Source: Litoditis marina
Lineage: Eukaryota; Nematoda; Chromadorea; Rhabditida; Rhabditidae
Length of the DNA stretch: 64,000 nt
Assembly (NCBI GenBank): GCA_964036275.1
Contig: OZ038434.1
Span: forward strand, 1,820,560 to 1,884,559
Direction of reading: 5' to 3'
Part shown: piece after piece, positions 12,251-24,617 of the stretch
Position numbering within the stretch: position 1 is the stretch's first letter
How the letters are laid out: every line of letters begins with the position of its first letter
Made by a program: the position numbers and the translations under genes
The notes under the pieces: model-generated
What the model was told of the DNA's origin: nothing
The model's input: only the letters and a program-made list of their open reading frames with translations
Databases searched by the model: none

Positions 12251-14268
12251 CTAGCACGGGGCGAGAGTTTTGCGGGGGCGATCCAGTGAACTCAACGAGT
12301 CATAGCTGTCTTCCGATTGACCACTCAGGGAGCGCTGTAAAAAGTTTGATAAGAAAATATAAAATTAATACTTACTAGCAATATAATAATATCCAAAACT
12401 TGAGTGAATCAGAAATTTGGGTTTTAGTACAGATCTTGGACAGAGTTGGCCTCCAAATGGGACCGATAACCCGCATAATGTGAAACATAACCATGAATTG
12501 CATAAAAAACATGGTTATTGATTTGCTCAAAATTTAGTTCCGCCTACCTTTTCTTTGGTGGTAATTTTGCTAACATCCACCATATGCCTCTTCAGTTCGG
12601 CATTCTCTCGGATCAGCCTCTCTATTTCGCGACGCTGCTCTTCGATTATTTTCTCCTGAAAACCACCAAATTCAAACAAAGTGTGAAAATGCGAACTAGT
12701 TCAAGATTTTACCGATTTGTTATGAGAAAAAACTAGTTTTTAATCTGTCGAATCAAACAGTTTTTTCTTCTGTACGAAAAATTAATATATTTGAAAAAAA
12801 ATAGTAAAGGTGTTGCTTGATAAGAGAAATGTAAGTTTTCTACTATTAAACCCGTCAGAATAGAGAAGGTATCTCTCACCTGTTCAGATCCAATTTTGTC
12901 GTAACTGGGGGTGTTCCACGATGCTTCGCGGGATGAGGAGGAATTTCTGGAAACAACGAAATCAGTTGAAGAGGAAAAAAGCCACAATACAATTTTGCTC
13001 TGATAAGACGCAACACGAATTACGAGGTTTGCCTCAGACAGAAAAGCGGTGTCTGTCCGCTTCAGTTAAATCTCTCCTAGAAAATCAACCAACAAAATTA
13101 TTGCGCGCTCACTAAAAAGTCGAAATTGACTCGGCGGCAAATTTATCGCGGCCGAGCAAATTTTACTCATGGGAAATGCTTCCTCTCTCTAAAACTACTT
13201 GTGGTTACTGAAAACTGACTTCTCCCAATCCTCAGGCATCACGTCGATTACAGTAGGACGGAGGAGGGCGGAGCTTCGAGAGGCACGCGGATTGGTCCTG
13301 AAAAGAGATGAGGGGTTGAAAAAGGACATATGGTCTCATTCCACTCAGTCTGGTAATCTTTATGATAGCTCCCAATAAAAGTAAACTTAAAATCATGGTT
13401 GAAATATCGTGACGGTGGACTAACCTCGGTAAATTCGATTTCCCGTTACTGCTACGTGGGGAAATGTCACAGTCTGGCGGCGTGGCGTACATCTGTAAGA
13501 ATAACACATAAAGTTATTTTTTCATTCAATTGGTCATGTTTTTACAGCAGAATTGCTTTCAAGGGTTCACGCTGATAACCACAAGTCTTGCGCAAGTGTT
13601 ATCATTCTCTATTTTCCAGTTTCCATCATGTATCTCACATGTAAATAAATAGAAAGTTTACTAACCGACTGATATCCGTATCTCATATCAGGATCGTAGG
13701 CGGGCGGACTGTTGGCCCGATACGGGGGACTACTGTAGCCAGACGTCTGGCTACCGTAACCGGTGTTGTAACCGGATGGTCCGGGTTGAATATCCGGCAG
13801 TACGGTAGACGTCTCAAAGGCCGGGTTGGTTATTGAGATGGCAGCCAGGCGGTCGATGGGAGAGGATGACGATGAGTTACTGTAGCTGGAACATTGCCAA
13901 TTATTGATTGAAGTGAGACCGGGAGCTTGCGATACTTCATTTTGCCTTTTCCATATTATATGTGTTCAATTGCGTATAAAAAACCTCCAAAACTATAATG
14001 ATCACTGGTTTTTGTTTCTAATGTTCCAAATTTTGAAATTTCTCGATTGTTATTAATATCAGGCATGATACATTTGAAAGTAATTCGATGTACTTCCTAT
14101 TATTTGCCTTTACACTCAATTAAAAAGAGTTTTGCAAGGGAACATCGGTAGAATGTCTCACCTGCTATGGTTATTGCTGTGGTATCCGGAGGAGGGGGGT
14201 TGGCTGCCGGAATCAGAACCCTCCAGTCGACGCTTCGCCTTACGCGCACGCGTACGCTCCGAGCGGAT
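12251..14268 (-). pseudogene. gap-2: Duplicated RasGAP 3' exons, distal copy A (possibly unused)
   Basis: Exons 14162-14268, 13666-13885, 13425-13492, 13220-13297, 12880-12946, 12548-12655 and terminal 12251-12334 duplicate those of copy B with identical coding sequence. The copy has no own promoter or 5' exons; it could be reached only if copy-B exons are skipped or if splicing jumps from B into A. Its first acceptor reads tttgag instead of tttcag (base 14271), a disfavoured nematode acceptor, so its first exon is probably weak. Later exons keep intact splice sites and would encode the same C-terminus. Whether it is a dead duplicate or a usable alternative 3' end cannot be told from sequence. 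I class it as pseudogene-like because it is a partial gene copy. Confidence 0.6.
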
Positions 14269-14966
14269 CTCAAATTGAAGCACAGCATATTCGGTTACTT
14301 TTTGGAGGCTTCCCTCTCTCTCTCCTTCTCTCTCTCTTTCCATTTTATTCATTAATTAAGCAGTTTATACAGACTTACAATAGGTGTGATTTGGCATACT
14401 TTTTAGAATGCATTTCCGTTCCAAAACATATAAATTTAATTTTTCCGCCTCTTTTCTTTAATAAAGAGGAATAACCGCTAACAGAAATGTATGGGTTATT
14501 GAAGAACTTCAACATGGTGAAAAGCCACCTTAAAATTCAATACCATGCTGTCAAATTCTCAGTGGGAATGTCAGTGAGTTTTGGTGGTATCAGCATAACA
14601 TCTGTTGGAGTGGCTCTCGAGAGCGCTGGCTAAATCGGTATGCGGTGCCATTTTTCTGTGTTTGTAGTTTGAACCCTACGACTTTACTGTCGAGTCCTTT
14701 TCATGGTTACTTGCCATACATTCGGTTTGGACGACTCGTAAGAAACAACCAATTTCGTGACCTTTTCACTTTCCCACGACCCTTCGAGACGACCATCCCA
14801 AAAATCGTCCAAACAGACGATCTTCTATTCAGTATGAGAGTATGACTTCACACAGAAAATTAAACCATTCCACCAGTTTACGAAACCGTTTTCGACAGAA
14901 AAGATTGTTTCATATTAAATATTGTTCTCTTCATTTTTGTATTCAATGCGACACTGAATAAACATT

Positions 14967-14972
14967 TTTATT
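14967..14972 (-). terminator. gap-2: Poly(A) signal AATAAA of the RasGAP gene, copy B
   Basis: AATAAA on the minus strand lies 239 nt beyond the TAG stop at 15211 and would give a 3'UTR of about 250-270 nt. Confidence 0.6.
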
Positions 14973-15210
14973 TTTCAATTAATAAATTATGTCGAGCAGT
15001 AAAGCATTTCGTAGCGTTTTTAGTCAATATTATGCAAACATATAAGTATTCAAAAATTATAAATGTAACAAAGAAACAAATATACACACAATTTGTAGTC
15101 ACCTTGAGTAAGGAAAGCTCTTATTATAAGTACGTGAATTAGCATATATCACATTAGTTGATACCCAATAGTTGAAGGTAGATTACGGGGATTAAGACGC
15201 GGGTTCGGGT

Positions 15211-17228
15211 CTAGCACGGGGCGAGAGTTTTGCGGGGGCGATCCAGTGAACTCAACGAGTCATAGCTGTCTTCCGATTGACCACTCAGGGAGCGCTGTAA
15301 AAAGTTTGATAAGAAAATATAAAATTAATACTTACTAGCAATATAATAATATCCAAAACTTGAGTGAATCAGAAATTTGGGTTTTAGTACAGATCTTGGA
15401 CAGAGTTGGCCTCCAAATGGGACCGATAACCCGCATAATGTGAAAAATAACCATGAATTGCATAAAAAACATGGTTATTGATTTGCTCAAAATTTAGTTC
15501 CGCCTACCTTTTCTTTGGTGGTAATTTTGCTAACATCCACCATATGCCTCTTCAGTTCGGCATTCTCTCGGATCAGCCTCTCTATTTCGCGACGCTGCTC
15601 TTCGATTATTTTCTCCTGAAAACCACCAAATTCAAACAAAGTGTGAAAATGCGAACTAGTTCAAGATTTTACCGATTTGTTATGAGAAAAAACTAGTTTT
15701 TAATCTGTCGAATCAAACAGTTTTTTCTTCTGTACGAAAAATTAATATATTTGAAAAAAAATAGTAAAGGTGTTGCTTGATAAGAGAAATGTAAGTTTTC
15801 TACTATTAAACCCGTCAGAATAGAGAAGGTATCTCTCACCTGTTCAGATCCAATTTTGTCGTAACTGGGGGTGTTCCACGATGCTTCGCGGGATGAGGAG
15901 GAATTTCTGGAAACAACGAAATCAGTTGAAGAGGAAAAAAGCCACAATACAATTTTGCTCTGATAAGACGCAACACGAATTACGAGGTTTGCCTCAGACA
16001 GAAAAGCGGTGTCTGTCCGCTTCAGTTAAATCTCTCCTAGAAAATCAACCAACAAAATTATTGCGCGCTCACTAAAAAGTCGAAATTGACTCGGCGGCAA
16101 ATTTATCGCGGCCGAGCAAATTTTACTCATGGGAAATGCTTCCTCTCTCTAAAACTACTTGTGGTTACTGAAAACTGACTTCTCCCAATCCTCAGGCATC
16201 ACGTCGATTACAGTAGGACGGAGGAGGGCGGAGCTTCGAGAGGCACGCGGATTGGTCCTGAAAAGAGATGAGGGGTTGAAAAAGGACATATGGTCTCATT
16301 CCACTCAGTCTGGTAATCTTTATGATAGCTCCCAATAAAAGTAAACTTAAAATCATGGTTGAAATATCGTGACGGTGGACTAACCTCGGTAAATTCGATT
16401 TCCCGTTACTGCTACGTGGGGAAATGTCACAGTCTGGCGGCGTGGCGTACATCTGTAAGAATAACACATAAAGTTATTTTTTCATTCAATTGGTCATGTT
16501 TTTACAGCAGAATTGCTTTCAAGGGTTCACGCTGATAACCACAAGTCTTGCGCAAGTGTTATCATTCTCTATTTTCCAGTTTCCATCATGTATCTCACAT
16601 GTAAATAAATAGAAAGTTTACTAACCGACTGATATCCGTATCTCATATCAGGATCGTAGGCGGGCGGACTGTTGGCCCGATACGGGGGACTACTGTAGCC
16701 AGACGTCTGGCTACCGTAACCGGTGTTGTAACCGGATGGTCCGGGTTGAATATCCGGCAGTACGGTAGACGTCTCAAAGGCCGGGTTGGTTATTGAGATG
16801 GCAGCCAGGCGGTCGATGGGAGAGGATGACGATGAGTTACTGTAGCTGGAACATTGCCAATTATTGATTGAAGTGAGACCGGGAGCTTGCGATACTTCAT
16901 TTTGCCTTTTCCATATTATATGTGTTCAATTGCGTATAAAAAACCTCCAAAACTATAATGATCACTGGTTTTTGTTTCTAATGTTCCAAATTTTGAAATT
17001 TCTCGATTGTTATTAATATCAGGCATGATACATTTGAAAGTAATTCGATGTACTTCCTATTATTTGCCTTTACACTCAATTAAAAAGAGTTTTGCAAGGG
17101 AACATCGGTAGAATGTCTCACCTGCTATGGTTATTGCTGTGGTATCCGGAGGAGGGGGGTTGGCTGCCGGAATCAGAACCCTCCAGTCGACGCTTCGCCT
17201 TACGCGCACGCGTACGCTCCGAGCGGAT
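15211..17228 (-). CDS. gap-2: RasGAP 3' exons, copy B: linker, coiled coil, C-terminus
   Basis: Exons 17122-17228, 16626-16845, 16385-16452, 16180-16257, 15840-15906, 15508-15615 and 15211-15294 encode about residues 800-1042. They include a basic stretch ([15 protein letters not shown]), the family-typical ISITNPAFE segment, a Tyr/Ser/Pro/Gly-rich region ([16 protein letters not shown]), and MPEDWEK completed across a GTCAGT donor. The 36-residue coiled coil contains [19 protein letters not shown], and the last exon contains [16 protein letters not shown]. The exon at 16845 has tandem in-frame acceptors (ttccag|CTACAG|), so two residues may be optional. The stop is TAG at 15211-15213. The whole block is duplicated at 12251-14268. 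Confidence 0.88.
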
Positions 17229-20200
17229 CTGAAATTGAAGCACAGCATATTCGGTTACTTTTTGGAGGCTTTCCTCTCTCTCTCCTTCTCTCTCTCTTTC
17301 CATTTTATTCATTAATTAAGCAGTTTATACAGACTTACTTCATTACATACATTCTAATTTTTGATCTTAATAAAAAAAACCGAACATATATGACCCGACA
17401 ATAGGATTGGTTTATCCCATATGTTATTTCTGTTCGCTCTCCCAAAATTTTGATTCCTCACATCTGGATCACTGTCTGTATCTCTGGCCTCTCCACTGCT
17501 GCTCGTTTTCTGGCTCCCTCTGCTACTCGCCGTACCAATATCGTCACTAATACGACCCGAGTGTCGGGTTGGCGTCACCTGGAATGGAGGGTAGATCATA
17601 AAAATTGATAAATGAACTTTTTCGAGTTTTAAACTTGTATGAAATGACCATTCATGAGATATCAGTCCGTAGACCTGAAACCAGTGACTTCATTATCTCT
17701 AAACTACTGACCTACTTTCCAACTCATAGTGATTCATAACACTACCTCGCAGTTCAAAATATCATTTTTGCACGAGTAGCGTGAATTGAATAACTTTGCA
17801 GTTTCCAAAGCGCAAATCGTGCAGCGTGAACTGAACTATAACGTTAGTTATAGAACTATTTTCGTGCAATTATGATTGTTTAGACTAGTACGGTGTTTAG
17901 CTCACCGTGAGTGCAGCACTGGACACATAGTCATCGTTGGTGAGTAGGTGAGCAGCCGGTCTATTCCGGGCAACAACGGTAGCCTGACCGGTGGGCGGAG
18001 TACTACGGTAGGCCGGCAGGTTCTCGTTCCGGGTACTGTAAAGAAATGAAACTAAAACCTGTCAACTATGGAAGACGAAACAAAAAACCTATGAGAGTAT
18101 CTCGAAAGAATTTTTTTTCGACATTCTAGAGGTCGCTGAAAGAGCCAGGTTTGTGATTAGTTCGTAGAGCCAAATTTCTGGGCGGAATTTCAAGAACCTA
18201 ATTTGATCTGTGACCGCCCGATCATTTTCGGGATCTGACCCAGAGCTGTAACAGGAGAATTCATTCCAGAGCCATTCCGAATGCTCGATACATTTGTTCG
18301 AACTCACCGCAATACACCCTGTTGTGGACTATTTTCATAGTCACTGCTAGTCTGATGTACCATCGGCGAGGCTCCGCCCACATTTGTCGCGGACCGGCGC
18401 TTATGTTCGCGTAAATCTCCCAAAATTCCACGCAAATCGACCAGACGACGGTCTGAGGAGGCACGCTCGTGGACCTGAGAATCAATCGATATGAAATCAA
18501 TGAATACTTTTGGAAGCCCAACACGCTGCAGCATAAATTTTCACTAAAGCAAAGCATGAAGTACATATATAACTGTTTTTGTTGATCTATACGTGAGTTT
18601 GAAAGGTATATAACTTGTGAAAAGTTTGAAAAAAAGTTCAGTCCAACAAAAAGAACAAATAAGCGCATTATATGGGCTGACTCAGATCGATTTGAAATCA
18701 CATTTGAGTGATTACGCAACAATTATTCTGAATCACGTATAATAGTTCACATATAATAGATTACGACTATACCTCAGCCGACCAGCATTCTTCGAGGTAG
18801 GTTGTTAGTAGACTCAGTTCTCGTCCCACATCGACACGAACTTCGGTCGGAGGACGGCCACATGGTCTGAAGAAGACAATTAAACATTTGATTACAATAA
18901 AATAATTATCTATAGGTTCTTATAATATAGCCTTTTCAAGTAAATCGCAGACACCTTTCAAATCCAATCAAAACAAAACCTTTTCAAGTAAACTAGTTTC
19001 GTGCGGGTCCGTAAATGTTAAGCTTTCTCGAAGTCTGTAGCTGTAGGGCTATGAAATTAACGAAAAAGAGCAAAGGAGCATCGTATTCTGTGCAACTATC
19101 TTAAAAAATTCAAGTTTGTTATGTTTCTCATGCTGATGCCATGTAACTCACCCAGTAGAAATCCGGAACAGGAAATCCTTCATCCGTTGCCATTCCCTCT
19201 CGACAAAGTTGTTCATGAACTCCATGTAGTGTTCTTTTCCCCCAAACTTCGTGAAATTCGCCAGATTCTGGAGCGTCTTGGCGATCAACGTCAGATTTCG
19301 AGCGGAAACTGCTGAGGGGTACTCGGAACACTGGAAATAGTGGAACATCTGTCTTTTAGAACTATTTAGTACACTTTCATACTGTTTATGCAATTATATT
19401 TGGAAATAAATAACATAATAGACTTGTTTTCGTGTATTTTACTGAGAGGTTTCGCATGACACTCTTGAGTTTTAATGATAGATGTTTTCCTAATTCATAT
19501 CTACCGTATAATCATCAGCATTCTACGGGCAGCGTATATACGTACCAGATTGAACAGACTGGGACTGAGTATGGCCGGACACAGATATCGAAGGAAGATG
19601 GAGGATGAGATGAGGGTATCGGCCAGTCCGCCCCGACCCTGACAGTCCAATCGGTCCCGCAGCGAACAGAACACCTCACGAAGTTCCACCGGAAGGCCAT
19701 TTGTACTGTAAGAATTACAACATCAGAAGGAGATGCACTTTATTGCGTGGTAAAAAATAACTCTAGAAAGCGCACTGATTGTTTTGCGGGTATGAACGAC
19801 AATAGTAACTGACCAAAACTGTTCTGTAGTTTGTTCGCGGAAGACGCCGTTATTCAGAAACTCTAACCGAAAACACACACAGTCGAATTGAACTACAAAA
19901 CATACCTTGTGATTCTTTTTGAGGGGCGAGCTCTACAGAGATGTTAACTGAACCAAATTCTCGAGAAACGAAACTACTACGTCTTTGTTGCAACTCCGCA
20001 AAGTTTTGCGACTCAGCTCATACATCTTCAGAGAAACGATGATTGCCAAACTTTTGCAATACGAACCTGACAAGAATGCGACTCCACGCCTTCTCCACCC
20101 ATCTCGTCAGCATGTTGCGGTTCTTTTCTAGCACAGTCGACGAGACTCCGGACAACTTCAGGGGATCTACCTCACAGATCTCCTCACTCGACAGAAGCTC

Positions 20201-23200
20201 GCGAATCAGATCTCCCAGGGTGTCCTGAACAGTTTTTGGAGCTTGAAAAGACTCAATTATTTCGCAAACAGAACTGGCCCATATTGAACTAATTGAACTA
20301 TCTCATATAATGTTTTTTCCTGTTCAAATTCAGTCCGTTATGAAAATAAGACACGTCTGGGGATAAGTGTAAAAATGCAACAATCGACTGGCCAACACTA
20401 TTACTTTTTTTCCATTTGACACGGAATCTCTACCGAGGTTTAGCTTGGAAATATACGAAATTTTGACAACCCAGTACCTGTAAGTAGTCGTCAGCGATTA
20501 GTTTCATGTAGGCCTCCATAGCCTTTGTAGCCAGCGAGTTACCGCGGAACATCAGATGATCATTGTCTGAAATAAATATTTTCATTTGTTAGATATCTGT
20601 TATAATCATTTCTTCACTCATTTTGCAAGTAATAGTTATATGAACTTTCTCCACTTGGGTTGAAAATCCCCTCTCGAAAATAAAGTAAAGAAAAGTATGT
20701 CTATGGTAAGGTTTTCTTATGGTGAAAAGATTGTGAATGTGTTTTATTGAGCTGAGTTTTAAGATGAGAAACACAAGAAACTCAGTAAACGTACCTAACA
20801 AGTTGATCTCTGACATAATCAGATCGCACAAGAAGTCCTTGGCTAACTTCTGCCGATGCAATACTCGAACCAATGTGGTGGCAAAGTCCTCCTAGAAAAA
20901 TACATTTCAGTAGAAGTAAAAATGCGTCGACCTCAAAAACACTAAAAAAACCTAGTTGAATCATGATGTTTTGAATCAGTCGAACGTATGGAGAAAGTTT
21001 TCCGAATATCCCGTTGAATCCTTAATGTAAGAAACGAAATTAAAGTGACCTACCTTAGCTTTTACCGAGAGTATGGGCTCAAGCTGAGAGCAGAGCGGCA
21101 GGTAGTTGTAAGTGAGGAAATGCAGCAAATCGTCGTATGCTCTCAGGGGTAGAATTTCGACTGACTGCCATCGAGCCTGAAATAGAAACCACTTCATTTT
21201 TATAGAATGCAAATACAACTAACTGCTAGAAAAGAAAAGTGAGATACTACGTCACCACGATGGCAAACAATACAAAAACAATGAATTCGAAACATCTCGA
21301 GAAACATAAAAATATTGTAGCACAATGTTAAAATCTCTATAGAGTGAACGAGAATGTTGTTTTTCTAACGCATATTTAGAACAAAGAAACTTAAACTATC
21401 AGGAACGGACCTTTATTCTGATTGCGGCCTGTTCGATGCTGCCGTTCTTTCCCCCCAGGGCGGAGGCAATACGACTTCCACTCTCGGTGGTGGTAGTCAC
21501 CGTGTACCTAAACCAAGAGGCAGCTAGAAAAATGGTTTCGAATTATTATTAGCACTCTCGCTCAATTTGTCTCCCTTTCTCTCTTTCTTCATCTCTCTAG
21601 CTCTTTTTATTTTTTCTCTCTCGTATACTTTTCTCGTCATGTTTCTTTTCTTTCTGCGCTTCGAGTTTTTTCTCTCTATCTACCAGATGCGCTCTAGCTG
21701 TACCGTGTCTCTATTTCTTTGTCCCTCAATTTATTTTCCTACCCGCTATGCTACGAACCCCCGTAAATCGCTTCAGATTTTGATATTCTGATTCTTTGAG
21801 CCCCGTTTCTCCCAAAGCTCATTCCCAGCTAGGATTGACCTCAAACCAGAAGAAAAACGCGAAAATTGCCCGAAATGGCGCGTAATGACACCGTATTGAG
21901 GTCGCACAGACATCCCCAATTGCACAATTATAAATAACACCACCAGAGTTGAAGTCATATCTATCACGGTCCTCTTGAAATTGGAAAATCGTTCAAAAAA
22001 GCGATAAACACAACCGTGATGCTGTCACGTACGTGTCAGTGTGAAACGCGTCGTCGTATCGTTACCTCAGAAGAACTACTGTAGCGAATCTGAACCAAAA
22101 GTTAGGTGTTCACCAGAAAATTGAGAAAGATTTTGTGCTCCATTCACCTGCAATAATTGCCAAACACAGATGCTAGTCTTAGATAGTTCTTTCTCATTTT
22201 CACAGTCCATGTGAGAATTTTCGTGAATTTCGGTCGATCGTTGGCGAAGTCGGCGGTGGCGGCATCGGATGAGACGGTGAGGGGGAGGGCAAACGAGGGC
22301 GAGGTGTAGAAGCGGGTGGCACGGTCCGCGCGACGCCCCATCACTACAGGGGTGAACAAGTTTTTGTTGTAGTTTGATCTCGATGCTCACGGTTCCACGA
22401 AGTTATCGAACTACAAACACAGTGGATCGGGTTATATACACCGTGTGCGTTGAGAAGAGAGTATACCGACTGGAGGGACTGAGCGAAGCTCCGATAAAAT
22501 GTGACGTCTTCTAAGTTCTGGATATGGAACGCAAAAAAAATGAGAAGAGAATGGAACGTGAAAGAGTGTAACTGGAGTTCACGTAACAAAAAAAATTTCA
22601 ATGTAGGACCTTAGACTAAATGAATGAATGGGCCTCAGCTACGAAAGTCAGAACTCGAAAAAGAACAATAAAAATGTTGTTTCAATATATCAGACATAGT
22701 TAGGTCACGTTTTAGATATAATATGTTGAACAGACGTATTATACTAAGCTACAATGTAATAGTTTGCTTTCTGCAACGTGGGAGATGACAAAGAGTGTTC
22801 ATATAATAGTTTTGTTATGGCAATAATTTGAGGGCGAAACCGGTAGTTAATTGCTAGAAAAACCGGAGCGGTTCCGGTGAATTGCTAGGTTTATTAGTCG
22901 TAATAAGGGGGCAGAATTGAGAGAGACCAGCTAAGAGTGGGCGGAGCCTGGGACCATATTAGCATTCGGCTTCGACTATGGGAAATCAGCAAATAGATCA
23001 CTTCTTATACGATTCGGAAGACAGGGTTAGACGGTGGCAAGAGAGCAGGCGACGAGAGAGACGCAGACATGCTCGAAACGGAGCAACGCTGCTGCGCGCG
23101 GGTTTGACAGGCGGGAGCAAATCGGTTTTTCAACGTAATGACACAGATGAAACTAGGGCTACAGTAATCTGGATATTTGGAAATTTTCAATTTCGAAAAA

Positions 23201-24552
23201 GTTATCGCAGAGGATCCATTGAGTGCAAATAAGTGTTTCGCGTTGTAGAAAAATAAAGTCACCTAGGAGATATTTATATCTAAGTCTCTAAGTTTTCGAT
23301 CTACCCCTCACGTCTTTGCAATTACGGGGCTGATAAATCGATTCTAACACTGGCGTGGATGGTGAAGAATAATATGAAGAGTAACCGATGTTAACGTTTC
23401 CCATTAAAAAGCACATAATCCTGTTCAAATGGATCAAAGCATTTCACTATCATTGAATCTGGAACGAATCGCTATAACTGGTTGGAACACGTGAGAAATG
23501 AGAACAAAGCGAAAGTAATATAACTACAAAACCAATACGCATCAGACGAATGTTCACACCTTATGTATAATTGCATTTACGTGTAAAACTATGAAAACCT
23601 GCTATAGAAAAATTGAAGTTTTAAATAGTTTGTTTTCGCATTTCGGAAGACAGACTCCAATAGTGAACTACTTATTCAACAAACCACTTGACATTTTTCT
23701 ACCCGACCTAGTTAATTTCATGAAGAGATAGAGCAATGAATGAAACGCTGCTAGTTGTCCCAGTTAGGGAGGTTGTCCCAGTTGACCTTTTCTATAAGTG
23801 CTTCTCGAACGAAATGAGGGCAGAACGGTCAAAAGTGAGTGGTAAGTTGCTTATTTTGCGGGCAAACGTAGTGTCCTTGACTAACAATCAACCATAAATC
23901 AGAGAAACCCGCACACTGGTTCCATTAAAAAGCTTCCTGATTTTCAGGGTCGTCCCTAATTACGTGGAGAGAACTTCAGTGACATAGCTTTTTCAGTGAG
24001 CCTAAGATTTCTTGGCATTTTTGTGTGAAACCCATCTGTTAACCCGGTTAACCAACCGGAAACTAAATGTTAAGGGAACTGTGATAATAAACAGGGGCAG
24101 ATTTCTTTTCGTACTCGGTAGGTCACAAGGATTGGAAAAATATAAGTTTGAATAGAACCAGTGGAACACGGGTTAATTATCATAACTATCATAGGAATAC
24201 GAGTCGAAATCACAAGGAATATTTCTGTGACCGGTCTCCGCAATTTTTCTTGGTTTCAGGTCATGTGACCGACCAAAATAAAGTATGGACCGTTGTAGGG
24301 CTAGTTCGCGTGGGTGGCGACCTTCGTACGTCAATTTCGATCAAATAAACGATACTTTCAAAGACATATGGGCTGCTATTTGATTGTCCTCTGCGTCGTG
24401 GGGTGAACATAGTTTTGTTTAGGTTGTTCGATATCTCTTCCCAAACCTTTTAGTTTACTTCGATTTCGTTTATCCTTCGTTTCTTACCTGCATATACCCT
24501 CTACGTTTCTCCCTATATCTCTGTAACCCACTCTTACTTCTTTCTCTTTTTG

Positions 24553-24617
<65 letters not shown>

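Larger units (their letters stand above)
11418..14378 (-). repeat. gap-2: Tandem 2.96-kb unit, distal copy (A)
   Basis: This is a direct duplicate of 14379-17338, abutting it head to tail. The boundary sequences are aataggtgtg at the start and cagacttac at the end. It contains seven exons, introns, 3'UTR and poly(A) signal of the RasGAP gene. By eye the copies differ by one substitution plus a 1-nt length change near 11811, and by substitutions at 12486/15446, 14271/17231 and 14312/17272; everything else I compared is identical. This implies either a very recent duplication or an assembly artefact. Confidence 0.9.
14379..17338 (-). repeat. gap-2: Tandem 2.96-kb unit, proximal copy (B)
   Basis: Second member of the tandem pair (see 11418-14378). 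Its exons are contiguous in frame with the upstream RasGAP exons and all its splice sites are consensus, so this is the copy expected to form the normal 3' end. Confidence 0.9.
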
